Below, one piece after another: positions 25,997 through 34,222 of a DNA stretch of 64,000 bases. The stretch's first letter is position 1, and each line of letters opens with the position of its first letter. The DNA lies in assembly GCA_029263895.1 (NCBI GenBank), contig JARIDO010000035.1, positions 1 through 64,000 of the forward strand. The letters run 5' to 3'. The DNA comes from Sporosarcina sp. (GTDB taxonomy: Bacteria; Bacillota; Bacilli; Bacillales_A; Planococcaceae). Made by a program: the position numbers and the translations under genes. The notes under the pieces were generated by a model. It ran no database searches, had not been told where the DNA came from, and worked only from the letters and a program-made list of their open reading frames with translations.

Positions 25997-27490
25997 TTAT
26001 CGTATACCGCGCATGTATTTTTGAATAACAGGTGAAATGAACAGTAAAAGTATTCCAAGTAAAATGGAAACTCCACCAATGATTCCGAAATACAACATTT
26101 CTGAATCTTCACTATAAAACTGTACTAATTGAGCATTTAATGCTTGTGCAGCTGCATTCGATAGGAACCAAAGACTCATTGTTTGGGATGAAAATGCTTT
26201 TGGTGCTAATTTAGTAGTTGCTGATAAACCAACGGGTGATAAACATAATTCACCTAAAACAACGGTTAAAATACTACCTACTAACCAAAGTGGGCTTACG
26301 AGAGAATCCGTACCCCCTAAATAAGACGGTAAAAGAATTACTATAAAAGATAGTCCAGCGAATAATAGCCCGAGTGAAAATTTTTGTGGTGTTGTTGGCT
26401 GTCTGTCACCAAGTTTAACCCAAATCAAAGCAAATACTGGAGCTAAAAGAATAATGAACAATGGATTAAACGACTGGAACCATGCAGGTGATATTTGAAT
26501 ACCCATGAAGTTTAAATTTGTTCGTGTGTCTGCATATAATGCTAATATAGTAGATCCTTGCTCAGCAATTGTCCAAAACATAACAGAAGCAATGAAGAGT
26601 GGAATATAAGCAATAATATGTGATTGTTCTACTTCAGTCGTTTTAGGACTGTAATACATAACTAAGAAATAAATAATAGGTATGAGGAAACCTAAAATAC
26701 CTACTAATGCAATAAAGGACTTGAACGTTAAATAGCCATAAGGTATAGCTAGTGCTACTGCTATTGCAATAGCAAAGATTGCTGCTCCAAAAATCAGAAA
26801 TACTTTTTTACGTTCTGTACTGGATAATGGGTTTGGAATTTGAGTTCCAGCAAGCCCTAAATTAGCTCGCTTAGTCAATGTGAAGACAACCAAACCAAGG
26901 AACATACCTAAAGCGGCAATGCTGAATCCAAGGTGAAAGTTGTATTCTAAACCGATTTTTCCGACAATTAGCGGCGCAATAAAACTACCTAGGTTGATGC
27001 CCATATAGAAGATACTAAAACCAGCATCTTGACGATTATCTCCTTCGGCATATATTTCACCAACAATATTGGATACGTTAGGTTTAAGTAATCCAGTACC
27101 AATGACAATCAAGAACATAGATACGAAGAATAATGTTAAATTACCTGGAATTGCTAATGCGATATGTCCCAGCATGATGAAGACTCCGCCGTAGAAGACT
27201 GCTTTAGACGTACCGAATATTCTATCCGCAAGCCAGCCGCCTATCATTCCAGACATATAAACGAGAGATCCGTATACGGACATTATGGAAAGAGCTGTAG
27301 TCTTATCAAGACCTAGTCCACCTTTTGTTACTTCGTAATACATGTAGAATAATAGAATTGCTCGCATTCCGTAATAAGAAAAGCGTTCCCAAAATTCAGT
27401 GAAGAAGAGGGTGAATAAACCTTTTGGGTGACCGAAGAAACCTTTTTGTGGAACACTATCTACGATTTGTTGTTTTGTATAGTTGGACAT
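25997..27490 (-). CDS. dtpT: POT/PTR2 family proton-coupled di- and tripeptide transporter
   Basis: The protein imports short peptides with protons. About 12 to 14 membrane segments are apparent. The family signatures are present: the ExxER motif in FFTEFWERFSYYG (about residues 29-41), GGWLADRIFG and FYMGINLGSF. The ATG at 27490 follows CAAGGAGGAG; a longer frame to 27526 runs into the promoter. The product is 497 residues, matching B. subtilis DtpT. Expression is predicted from a good sigma-A promoter with a CodY-like box just upstream of the -35, which fits repression when amino acids are plentiful. Confidence 0.95.
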   Translation of the reverse strand: MSNYTKQQIVDSVPQKGFFGHPKGLFTLFFTEFWERFSYYGMRAILLFYMYYEVTKGGLGLDKTTALSIMSVYGSLVYMSGMIGGWLADRIFGTSKAVFYGGVFIMLGHIALAIPGNLTLFFVSMFLIVIGTGLLKPNVSNIVGEIYAEGDNRQDAGFSIFYMGINLGSFIAPLIVGKIGLEYNFHLGFSIAALGMFLGLVVFTLTKRANLGLAGTQIPNPLSSTERKKVFLIFGAAIFAIAIAVALAIPYGYLTFKSFIALVGILGFLIPIIYFLVMYYSPKTTEVEQSHIIAYIPLFIASVMFWTIAEQGSTILALYADTRTNLNFMGIQISPAWFQSFNPLFIILLAPVFALIWVKLGDRQPTTPQKFSLGLLFAGLSFIVILLPSYLGGTDSLVSPLWLVGSILTVVLGELCLSPVGLSATTKLAPKAFSSQTMSLWFLSNAAAQALNAQLVQFYSEDSEMLYFGIIGGVSILLGILLLFISPVIQKYMRGIR

Positions 27491-27513
27491 AAGACTCCTC
27501 CTTGTATCTAACC

Positions 27514-27543
27514 ATAATACAATCATTCGTTTTTATTTGTCAA
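27514..27543 (-). promoter_or_regulatory. dtpT: Sigma-A promoter of dtpT
   Basis: On the minus strand TTGACA (27538-27543) is an exact -35 and TATTAT (27514-27519) a five-of-six -10, spaced by 18 bases. Confidence 0.8.
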
Positions 27544-27547
27544 AAAT

Positions 27548-27562
27548 AATTTTCTGAAAAGC
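27548..27562 (-). promoter_or_regulatory. dtpT: CodY-like box upstream of dtpT
   Basis: On the plus strand the 15 bases read AATTTTCTGAAAAGC. This matches the CodY consensus AATTTTCWGAAAATT at 13 of 15 positions. It lies five bases upstream of the dtpT -35, a position suited to blocking RNA polymerase. Confidence 0.65.
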
Positions 27563-27816
27563 ATATATTTTAAAAAACGGCGCTATTCCAACATTTCAAT
27601 GTTTTTGAAATAGTAATTATTTTAATTAATGAAATTTCGGAATAATGTTTATTTAATTAAAATGTCTACATTCAATACATTATTAAATTGTTTCCAGCAT
27701 ATACTAAAAATAAGTATTTGTTGTGCAGTATACTACAGTTCGTTTTTATAATTTACAAATATAGTTATACCCTTTATCAAAATACTTGAACCTCGAAAAA
27801 ATGTAGCATCGATAAA
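27563..27816. other. AT-rich intergenic stretch
   Basis: Apart from the dtpT control sites this region holds only a small hairpin, ATTTCAA (27593-27599) with TTGAAAT (27605-27611). No gene or clear promoter is recognisable. Confidence 0.45.
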
Positions 27817-28071
27817 ATGATAGGAGGAAGATGTATAGAAATTTATGATGTTGTACTTATACCGCTAATTATTGGGCTAGTGGAACTTTTAAAAAGGTAT
27901 GGTTTAAAGAAAAAAATGTTACCGATAATGGCTATGTTATTTGGGGTTGTAGCAGGTGTAATGTATGTCTATCCAACGAATTGGAAAGCGGGTATACTTA
28001 TTGGTTTGATGATGGGATTATCTGCAAGTGGATTGTACTCTGGTGGTAAAACCGTTGTCCAAAATAAATGA
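27817..28071 (+). CDS. Small two-helix membrane protein, holin-like
   Basis: The frame encodes up to 84 residues with two hydrophobic segments (about 11-24 and 36-50) and a glycine-rich third (about 60-75). It resembles small phage-holin-like proteins of Bacillales, but I cannot name a family with certainty. The start is unclear. The only in-frame ATG, at 27817, has no ribosome binding site, yet an excellent one (AGGAGG) lies just inside the frame. That site would serve an ATA at 27835 or an ATT at 27841, both rare start codons. No lysis gene is adjacent. Confidence 0.6.
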   Translation: MIGGRCIEIYDVVLIPLIIGLVELLKRYGLKKKMLPIMAMLFGVVAGVMYVYPTNWKAGILIGLMMGLSASGLYSGGKTVVQNK

Positions 28072-28079
28072 ATTATTTA

Positions 28080-28121
28080 GGAAGGGATGTGTTGAATAGC
28101 ACAGAACCTTCTTTTTTTCGT
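28080..28121 (+). terminator. Terminator after the holin-like gene
   Basis: GAAGG with GTG pairs across a short loop with CAC and CCTTC, and the hairpin is followed by seven T residues. Confidence 0.7.
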
Positions 28122-28232
28122 AAAAAACAATTTATGTGAGACGAAAATTATTAAGTGGAAGACATTCTCTTTTCTATATAGCGTAGAATCAGCTATGATA
28201 TAAAGATATAGATTTGAAATGGATGTGTTTAG

Positions 28233-30122
28233 ATGAGCCAATTAATCGTTGAGAACCTAACAAAAACAGTTGGGGAGAAAACGTTATTTAAAAATATTGA
28301 GTTTACAGTTGTGAACGGTGAAAAAATAGGACTAATCGGCATAAATGGCACGGGAAAGTCAACATTACTTTCAATCATTGCAGGGCTAGAAGAAGCAGAT
28401 ACACTTTTAATGGATCATCCAAATCGGTATAGGATTGCATATTTACCACAAGAACCTGAAGTCAATCCAGAGTTGACGGTTATGGAAACAGTTTTTATGA
28501 GCGATGCCTCGATTATTAAAACGAATCTTGAATATGAACTAGCACTAAAAGAACTGTCAGCTGAACCAGAATCAACAGTAAATCAAGAACGTTATGCGAA
28601 GTACCAAAATGATATGGATAACTTGAATGGCTGGGATATTAATTCTAAAGCGAGAACCATTCTAACAAAACTTGGCATCGATACTTTTGATAAGAAAATG
28701 AGTGAGCTTTCAGGTGGTCAAAAAAAGCGTGTTTCATTGGCGAAAGTTTTAATTGAACCAACTGATTTATTATTATTAGATGAACCAACAAACCATTTAG
28801 ACGTTGAGTCAATTATGTGGTTATCGGATTACTTACAGAGTGAACAAACGGCCATCATATTTGTTACGCATGATCGATACTTTTTAGACGAACTGTCTAC
28901 CCACATTTATGAATTAGCTGATCAAACCCTTTATTCGCATACGGGCAACTATGGAAATTACCTTGAGTCAAAAGCGATTCGTGAAGAAATGGCTGCTGCA
29001 ACAGATGATAAGCTTCGAAATCGATACCGTTCTGAATTAAAATGGATTAGACGAGGTGCAAAAGCAAGATCCACTAAGCAGAAGGCACGTATTGATAGAT
29101 TCGATGACCTCTCCGAAAAAGTGAAAAAACACAGTGACGACACGGAGATGGAAGTGGCTCTTAAATCGACACGTCTCGGGAAGAAAGTAATTGAAGCAGT
29201 TCATGTAAGTAAATCGTTTGCTGGACGAAAAGTGATTGACGACTTTTCTAGCATCCTCCAATCGGGCGATCGAATTGCCGTTGTTGGACCTAATGGAGCA
29301 GGGAAAACGACATTATTAAACTTATTCTCACATGAAATCGATCCAGATAGTGGTGTGCTTGAAATAGGTTCGACAGTTAAAATAGCTCATTTTCAACAAC
29401 ATACACCGATAATGAATGAGAAGAAACGGATTATCGAGTACATCCGTGATACTTCAAATGACATAGAAGGTGCTGATGGTGTTCGAATATCAGCTTCACA
29501 AATGCTTGAACGATTCCTTTTCCCAACAAAATCTCACGGAACACCTATCGGTAAGCTATCTGGTGGTGAACGCAAAAGACTCTATTTACTAAAGTTATTA
29601 ATGGAGCAACCAAATGTGCTCCTGTTGGACGAGCCTACAAATGATTTAGACTTAGAAACATTATCTGTACTAGAAGCTTTTATTGATACATTCCCAGGGG
29701 TTGTATTAACGATTAGCCATGATCGATTCTTTCTCGATCGAACGTCAACAAAGCTTTGGGTATTAGATGGTACTGGATTTATCGATACATGGTTTGGAAC
29801 GTACTCTGATTTCCTTGAAACGTATGTCGCACCTGGGAAACTAGAAAAAGCATCACCAAATGTTAATACGGATAGAGATTTAAATGTAGAGAAAAACGAA
29901 AAGAAGAAAATGACCTATGCTGAAAAGAGAGAATTTGAAACGATTGACAAAGAAATTGAGAAAGTTGAAGTAGACATTGAAAAAACAGAAAAAGAAATGT
30001 CTGCTTGTGGATCTGATTATGATGAGTTAGCAAGACTGACTGAATCATTAAATGTGTTAAATACAAACTATGAAAAACTTATTGAACGGTGGACATACCT
30101 TCAGGAGATGAATGAAGGATAA
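28233..30122 (+). CDS. yfmR: ABC-F ribosome factor YfmR (Uup type)
   Basis: ABC-F proteins carry two ATPase domains without membrane segments and act at the ribosomal E site. B. subtilis YfmR, like EF-P, relieves stalling at polyproline and other hard sequences. The Walker A motifs are GINGTGKST (about residues 36-44) and GPNGAGKTT (about 353-361). The signatures are LSGGQKKR and LSGGERKR, and the Walker B motifs are LLLLDEPTNHLD and VLLLDEPTNDLD. A linker rich in Arg and Lys and a C-terminal coiled coil (about 560-625) mark the Uup group. The length of 629 residues equals that of B. subtilis YfmR. cvfC follows after 17 bases. Confidence 0.93.
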   Translation: MSQLIVENLTKTVGEKTLFKNIEFTVVNGEKIGLIGINGTGKSTLLSIIAGLEEADTLLMDHPNRYRIAYLPQEPEVNPELTVMETVFMSDASIIKTNLEYELALKELSAEPESTVNQERYAKYQNDMDNLNGWDINSKARTILTKLGIDTFDKKMSELSGGQKKRVSLAKVLIEPTDLLLLDEPTNHLDVESIMWLSDYLQSEQTAIIFVTHDRYFLDELSTHIYELADQTLYSHTGNYGNYLESKAIREEMAAATDDKLRNRYRSELKWIRRGAKARSTKQKARIDRFDDLSEKVKKHSDDTEMEVALKSTRLGKKVIEAVHVSKSFAGRKVIDDFSSILQSGDRIAVVGPNGAGKTTLLNLFSHEIDPDSGVLEIGSTVKIAHFQQHTPIMNEKKRIIEYIRDTSNDIEGADGVRISASQMLERFLFPTKSHGTPIGKLSGGERKRLYLLKLLMEQPNVLLLDEPTNDLDLETLSVLEAFIDTFPGVVLTISHDRFFLDRTSTKLWVLDGTGFIDTWFGTYSDFLETYVAPGKLEKASPNVNTDRDLNVEKNEKKKMTYAEKREFETIDKEIEKVEVDIEKTEKEMSACGSDYDELARLTESLNVLNTNYEKLIERWTYLQEMNEG

Positions 30123-30139
30123 CGAAAGGGGATACGGTC

Positions 30140-31264
30140 ATGAAGATTATAACGATTGAACCAACACCAAGTCCAAATTCTATGAAAATTATAATCGATA
30201 CAGAATTGCCAGTTGGTGAAAGCTACAATTATAAAAAAGAAGATGCTGATACTAGTGTAGAGCCGATTGCCTCACTATTATCAATTAAAGGGGTTAAAGG
30301 CATTTACCAAGTGATGAATTTCTTAGCTGTTGAACGTGTAGGGAATGTACCATGGGAAACGATTCTTGCAGACGTTCAAGCTGTGTTAAACAATGGAAAA
30401 ATGACTGAAGTAAATGAAACGGTTGAAATGAGTGATACGTTTGGTGAAGTGTATGTACATGTACAGACGTATAAAGATATTCCATTACAAGTCAAAGTTT
30501 TTGATAGTCATTCAGAAGAACGATTTGGTTTAAGTTCACGATTTACTCAAGCAATGGAAGCTGTACATAGTACAGAAGTTGAGAATTATATTCTGTTGCG
30601 CAAATGGGCGGATTATGGAATTCGGTATGGTGAGAAAGCAGATATCGGTCAAACGGTTGTCAATGAAATTGAAGCGGCTTACCCACAAGGACGTTTACAA
30701 GAAATCATTGCAAAAACCAATGAATCTGAAATACACACTACAACACGCGGTAGAAAGATTAGCGTCAATGAATTTTCTGTTGAACAATGGGAAACAAGAT
30801 TCCAATTACTCGATCAGATGCCAAATCCAGATGTATCAGATATACCCTTATTGAACTTAGCGTTAGATGATGAAAAGATGTCTATTCGAAGACTTGCAAC
30901 TGTTTATTTAGGAATGATTGAAGACGAAATCGTTATACCATCTATTGAAAAGGCTTTGAAAGACAAAAGTTGGGCTGTTAGACGAACGGCTGGCGATTGC
31001 ATGAGTGATTTAGGTTTTGAGGGGTTTGAGAACGCAGCAATTCGCGCACTGTCTGACAAAAATAAACTAGTTCGCTGGCGGGCTGCGATGTATCTATATG
31101 AAACGGGTACAGAAAATGCGCTTCCAGCTTTAAAATCAGCAGAAAACGATGAAGAATTTGAAGTTAAATTACAAATTCGAATGGCAATCGCACGTATTGC
31201 TGAAGGTGAAGAAGCAAAAGGGTCCGTTTGGAAACAAATGACTGAAGCGCGTGAGTTAACATAA
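30140..31264 (+). CDS. cvfC: CvfC/YpgR family protein: Nfu N-terminal domain plus HEAT repeats
   Basis: The first 85 residues (TPSPNSMKI, VKGIYQVMNFLAV) form the N-terminal domain of Nfu iron-sulfur scaffold proteins. The C-terminal CxxC scaffold domain is missing and is replaced by a middle region and several HEAT-like repeats (about 235-360: SIRRLATVYLG, WAVRRTAGDCM, KLVRWRAAMYLY). This is the conserved virulence factor C architecture, studied in Staphylococcus aureus and known as YpgR in B. subtilis. The biochemical role is unknown. It lies 17 bases after yfmR, so the two are probably cotranscribed. Confidence 0.88.
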   Translation: MKIITIEPTPSPNSMKIIIDTELPVGESYNYKKEDADTSVEPIASLLSIKGVKGIYQVMNFLAVERVGNVPWETILADVQAVLNNGKMTEVNETVEMSDTFGEVYVHVQTYKDIPLQVKVFDSHSEERFGLSSRFTQAMEAVHSTEVENYILLRKWADYGIRYGEKADIGQTVVNEIEAAYPQGRLQEIIAKTNESEIHTTTRGRKISVNEFSVEQWETRFQLLDQMPNPDVSDIPLLNLALDDEKMSIRRLATVYLGMIEDEIVIPSIEKALKDKSWAVRRTAGDCMSDLGFEGFENAAIRALSDKNKLVRWRAAMYLYETGTENALPALKSAENDEEFEVKLQIRMAIARIAEGEEAKGSVWKQMTEARELT

Positions 31265-31276
31265 CAATGTTGATAG

Positions 31277-31329
31277 AAAAGAAGTTGGTGTCTATGGTGC
31301 TTAACCATGACTCCAACTTCTTTTTGTTT
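31277..31329 (+). terminator. Terminator after cvfC
   Basis: AGAAGTTGG pairs with CCAACTTCT. An inner stem, ATGGT with ACCAT, extends it. It is followed by TTTTTGTTTTT. Confidence 0.85.
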
Positions 31330-31380
31330 TTAACGTTGTACGAATCCGTTGAATATTGTAATAATAGAGGCGGTGCGTAC

Positions 31381-31830
31381 ATGAAGGAACTCATAATAGC
31401 ATTAATAAGCTCAACGATTACGATTATGATTACAAGTTTTTTTAACTATCATTTCATGACAATGAAAGAATCTCGAAGTCATTCTTACCAATACAAAACG
31501 GATATATTGAAAAATATTTATACTCCCTTATTAAAAAAAATGATGATGAGTGTTATTCCGGGTGAAGAATATGAAGGGATAACACCAGAAACTTTAAATG
31601 AGATTGACGTAATACTATTAAAAGAATACGAACTCGTAGATCCAAAACTAGATGAAATTATATGGTCTATCAAGGAGAAAATTAGATGGAATCACTATGA
31701 AGATCGTATTGGATTATACGACGAAAGAAAAGTTTTATATAAGCATGTGGAATACCACTTTAATTATTACAGAAGCCAATTGGGACTACCGTTTGATAAG
31801 AAAATAATTAGAAAAAGGTATCGAAGTTAA
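31381..31830 (+). CDS. Hypothetical protein with N-terminal membrane anchor
   Basis: I do not recognise a family. The ATG at 31381 follows AGAGGCGGTG. A single hydrophobic segment (about residues 4-22) precedes a charged, helical soluble part of about 125 residues rich in Lys, Tyr and Glu. Such a layout suggests a small membrane-tethered protein with its bulk in the cytoplasm, because the following residues are basic. It stands alone between a terminator and the amidase gene. The product is 149 residues. Confidence 0.65.
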   Translation: MKELIIALISSTITIMITSFFNYHFMTMKESRSHSYQYKTDILKNIYTPLLKKMMMSVIPGEEYEGITPETLNEIDVILLKEYELVDPKLDEIIWSIKEKIRWNHYEDRIGLYDERKVLYKHVEYHFNYYRSQLGLPFDKKIIRKRYRS

Positions 31831-31882
31831 AAATCACTTTCTTACTAGTGGACAAGGGCCTTTGAAACAACATTAAATTCTG

Positions 31883-31891
31883 CATAGACTA
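31883..31891 (+). promoter_or_regulatory. Sigma-K-like -10 element upstream of the amidase gene
   Basis: CATAGACTA fits the CATANNNTA form of mother-cell sigma-K -10 elements. An AC dinucleotide lies about 14 bases upstream, which is closer than usual. The call rests on the -10 and on the CwlC-like gene downstream. Confidence 0.35.
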
Positions 31892-31903
31892 TAGAAAAGC
31901 AAG

Positions 31904-31927
31904 AAATAGGGCGCTACCTATTTTTTG
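31904..31927 (+). terminator. Hairpin with T tract before the amidase gene
   Basis: AAATAGG (31904-31910) pairs with CCTATTT (31917-31923) and is followed by further T residues. It could terminate the upstream hypothetical gene, or act as an attenuator if transcription starts near 31898. Confidence 0.5.
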
Positions 31928-31945
31928 TATAGAGGGGTTTAGCAG

Positions 31946-32752
31946 ATGGTGAAAATAGTCATAGATGCGGGGCATGGTTTTGATACACCAGATAAGCGAT
32001 CACCTGTCGGGGAGCGCGAATGGACATTTAATGACAAAGTAGTACGGGCTGCAATCTTAAAATTAGAAACATATAAAAATGTAGAAGTAATGCGGGTAGA
32101 TGATCCAACGGGTAAAACTGATATACCACTTAAAGTAAGAACTGATTTAGCTAATGAATGGAAAGCTGATGTATATGTTTCAATTCATCATAATGCCTTT
32201 ACGGGGAATTGGGACGTTCACAGTGGGGTGGAGACTTACACATTCGACTCTAAGGATATGAATTCCAAATCAAATCAACTTGCTTCTCATGTTCATCCAA
32301 GGATTGTGAAAGCGATGGGTATCCGGGATAAAGGAATAAAAAGAGCTAATCTTCACGTTTTAAGAGAAACGACAATGCCGGCTATTTTAACTGAGGGAGG
32401 ATTTATTGATTCGACAGTTGACATAATTAAATTACGCGACGATAGTTATTTGAAAGCAGAAGGTGAAGCAATCGCAGAAGGAATTGCAGCTTATATTAAT
32501 TTGCAAACGGAAGGCAATACAACACATGAAATAAACGTGATTGATGAGAAAAAAGTGAATATAAATATTTATAAGCCGACATTAGCTTCTAGTTTACAAT
32601 CGACAATGTCTGTATTGAGTTACTTAGAGAGTAATACAGCTAACAACGAAATCTCTACTATATACCGTGAAAAACTAATGAATGGTGTTTTAACCGATTC
32701 GGATGCAATTGGTTTATTATTCGTTGCATATGAACATCAGTTTTTAAAATAA
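31946..32752 (+). CDS. N-acetylmuramoyl-L-alanine amidase, CwlC-like (Amidase_3), no signal peptide
   Basis: This zinc enzyme cleaves the bond between muramic acid and the peptide of peptidoglycan. The Amidase_3 domain covers residues 1-190 with His in IDAGHG (about 10), Glu in VGEREW (about 24), His in SIHHNA (about 82) and the catalytic Glu in ILTEGGF (about 154). HVLRETTMPA closely resembles B. subtilis CwlC, the mother-cell lysis amidase. Like CwlC it has no signal peptide. The C-terminal 80 residues are not the usual SPOR repeats and are unrecognised. The ATG follows TAGAGGGG. Confidence 0.85.
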   Translation: MVKIVIDAGHGFDTPDKRSPVGEREWTFNDKVVRAAILKLETYKNVEVMRVDDPTGKTDIPLKVRTDLANEWKADVYVSIHHNAFTGNWDVHSGVETYTFDSKDMNSKSNQLASHVHPRIVKAMGIRDKGIKRANLHVLRETTMPAILTEGGFIDSTVDIIKLRDDSYLKAEGEAIAEGIAAYINLQTEGNTTHEINVIDEKKVNINIYKPTLASSLQSTMSVLSYLESNTANNEISTIYREKLMNGVLTDSDAIGLLFVAYEHQFLK

Positions 32753-32950
32753 CAACAATTCGTTCTAATTACGGTGAACAACATGTTATTTAATAAGTAT
32801 CAAATCACATTACTGTCTACTATTAAGTTAACTTTTTATGAAGACTAAAGTAAGTCTTCGAGTAAAGAACAGTGAAATGGTTCGTAATCAATTGTAGAAT
32901 AAGATTGGAGTGATAAAAATTATACTATGTATATGAAAGGTGCTGTTAGT

Positions 32951-33388
32951 ATGAATGCATATGATGAATACATGAAGGGCATTGTAAAGCCAATGCGTGA
33001 GGAATTAACACAGGTGGGGTTCATTGAGCTTACCGATGAAAAAGATGTAGAAGAAACAATGTCCACGATTAAGGGGACAGCAATCGTCGTAATCAACTCT
33101 GTATGCGGATGCGCAGCTGGTCTTGCACGACCAGCGGTACAGGAAGCTTTAGAAGAAGCGAATGGACAACCAGATCATTTGTTAACTGTTTTTGCAGGTC
33201 AAGATAAAGAAGCTACAGAAAAAATGCGAAGTTATTTTACAGAAGTACCTCCAAGTTCGCCGTCAATCGCATTCTGGAAGGATGCTAAGTTAGCTTATTT
33301 CATCCCGCGTGAGCAAATTGAGAACTTCGAAAAAGATCAAATAAAAGATCATATCATGCAAGTACTTGACCAAGTATGTGAAAAATGA
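32951..33388 (+). CDS. brxA: Bacilliredoxin BrxA (YphP family)
   Basis: Bacilliredoxins remove bacillithiol from oxidised protein Cys residues. The thioredoxin-like fold carries the CGC active site in NSVCGCAAGLARP (about residues 51-60). The ATG at 32951 lies after AAAGGTG; eight further codons upstream, from 32927, lack a site. The 145-residue length is usual (144 in B. subtilis). Its final four bases overlap the start of ypiP (ATGA), so translation of the two is probably coupled. Confidence 0.95.
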   Translation: MNAYDEYMKGIVKPMREELTQVGFIELTDEKDVEETMSTIKGTAIVVINSVCGCAAGLARPAVQEALEEANGQPDHLLTVFAGQDKEATEKMRSYFTEVPPSSPSIAFWKDAKLAYFIPREQIENFEKDQIKDHIMQVLDQVCEK

Positions 33389-34167
33389 CATCGATTATTA
33401 CTACGAGTGGGAGACCAAGTATAGAGACAATAAAGTTAGCAGAAGAAGCTGCCGATATATTAAATTATGAATATGTCAAAAGGAACAAAAGGTCAATCTC
33501 TCAACTTCAACAAGAATATGGCAAACATGTCATGGTTGTTGGAGATAATCGTTTCAGCTTGTATCGTCTGAATCAAATGGAACCTTTTTTCTTTCATCCT
33601 AATTCCGCTGCATTTCGAGTGAAACGTTTGTTGAAGAATGAAAGAGATCCTCTAATTGAAATAGCACGACTTTTAAAAGGTGATACGTTTTTAGACTGTA
33701 CATTAGGCTTTGCATCTGACAGTATTGTTGCTTCTCACGTTGTTGGCGAAGAGGGTCGAGTCGTTGGCATAGAAGCAAACAGAGATATCGCATTTATGAC
33801 GGAAAGGGGACTTCGTTCATTTGAAACGAAATCTCATGAGCTTGAATTGGCGATGTCTCGAATAACTGTTGTAGAAGATACAGCTATCCAATTTTTGCGT
33901 AGAGAGTTGGATGCAAGTTGGGATATTGTTTATATTGATCCGATGTTTACGACACCTATAAAAGAGTCAAGTAATTTCACCGCGCTTAGAAATGTAGGTT
34001 GTCAAAATGCGTTGACTGAAGAATGGCTGAAAGAGGCACTTCGTGTTTGTAAAAGAGGTGTTGTCGTTAAAGATAGTTTTGATTCTGAAAGTTTTAAACG
34101 CTTTGGTTTGAAACAAAAAGTCCGGCCTAATACTAAATTCCATTTTGGTATTTTGAATAAAGTTTAA
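33385..34167 (+). CDS. ypiP: Class I SAM-dependent methyltransferase (YpiP type)
   Basis: The protein has a Rossmann-type methyltransferase core. The SAM-binding segment is FLDCTLGFASDS (about residues 108-119), followed by VVGIEANRD and, after strand 4, VYIDPMFTTP, an N/DPP-type motif read as DPMF. The substrate is unknown; the motif suggests methylation of an amino group in a nucleic acid or protein. It starts within the last codon of brxA. The 260-residue length fits B. subtilis YpiP, which has the same neighbour order. Confidence 0.87.
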   Translation: MTSIITTSGRPSIETIKLAEEAADILNYEYVKRNKRSISQLQQEYGKHVMVVGDNRFSLYRLNQMEPFFFHPNSAAFRVKRLLKNERDPLIEIARLLKGDTFLDCTLGFASDSIVASHVVGEEGRVVGIEANRDIAFMTERGLRSFETKSHELELAMSRITVVEDTAIQFLRRELDASWDIVYIDPMFTTPIKESSNFTALRNVGCQNALTEEWLKEALRVCKRGVVVKDSFDSESFKRFGLKQKVRPNTKFHFGILNKV

Positions 34168-34180
34168 CGTCTTCGTTAAG

Positions 34181-34220
34181 AAACACCGTCAATCTCAATT
34201 GAAATTGACGGTGTTTGTTT
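34181..34220. terminator. Terminator between ypiP and a minus-strand microprotein
   Basis: AAACACCGTCAAT (34181-34193) pairs perfectly with ATTGACGGTGTTT (34203-34215). A T-rich run follows on the plus strand. Confidence 0.85.
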
Positions 34221-34222
34221 CA

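Noticed and set aside
32838..32857. GAAGACT/AGTCTTC hairpin upstream of brxA as a terminator
   Set aside because: The stem is only seven pairs and no T tract follows on either strand, so it was left out of the annotation.
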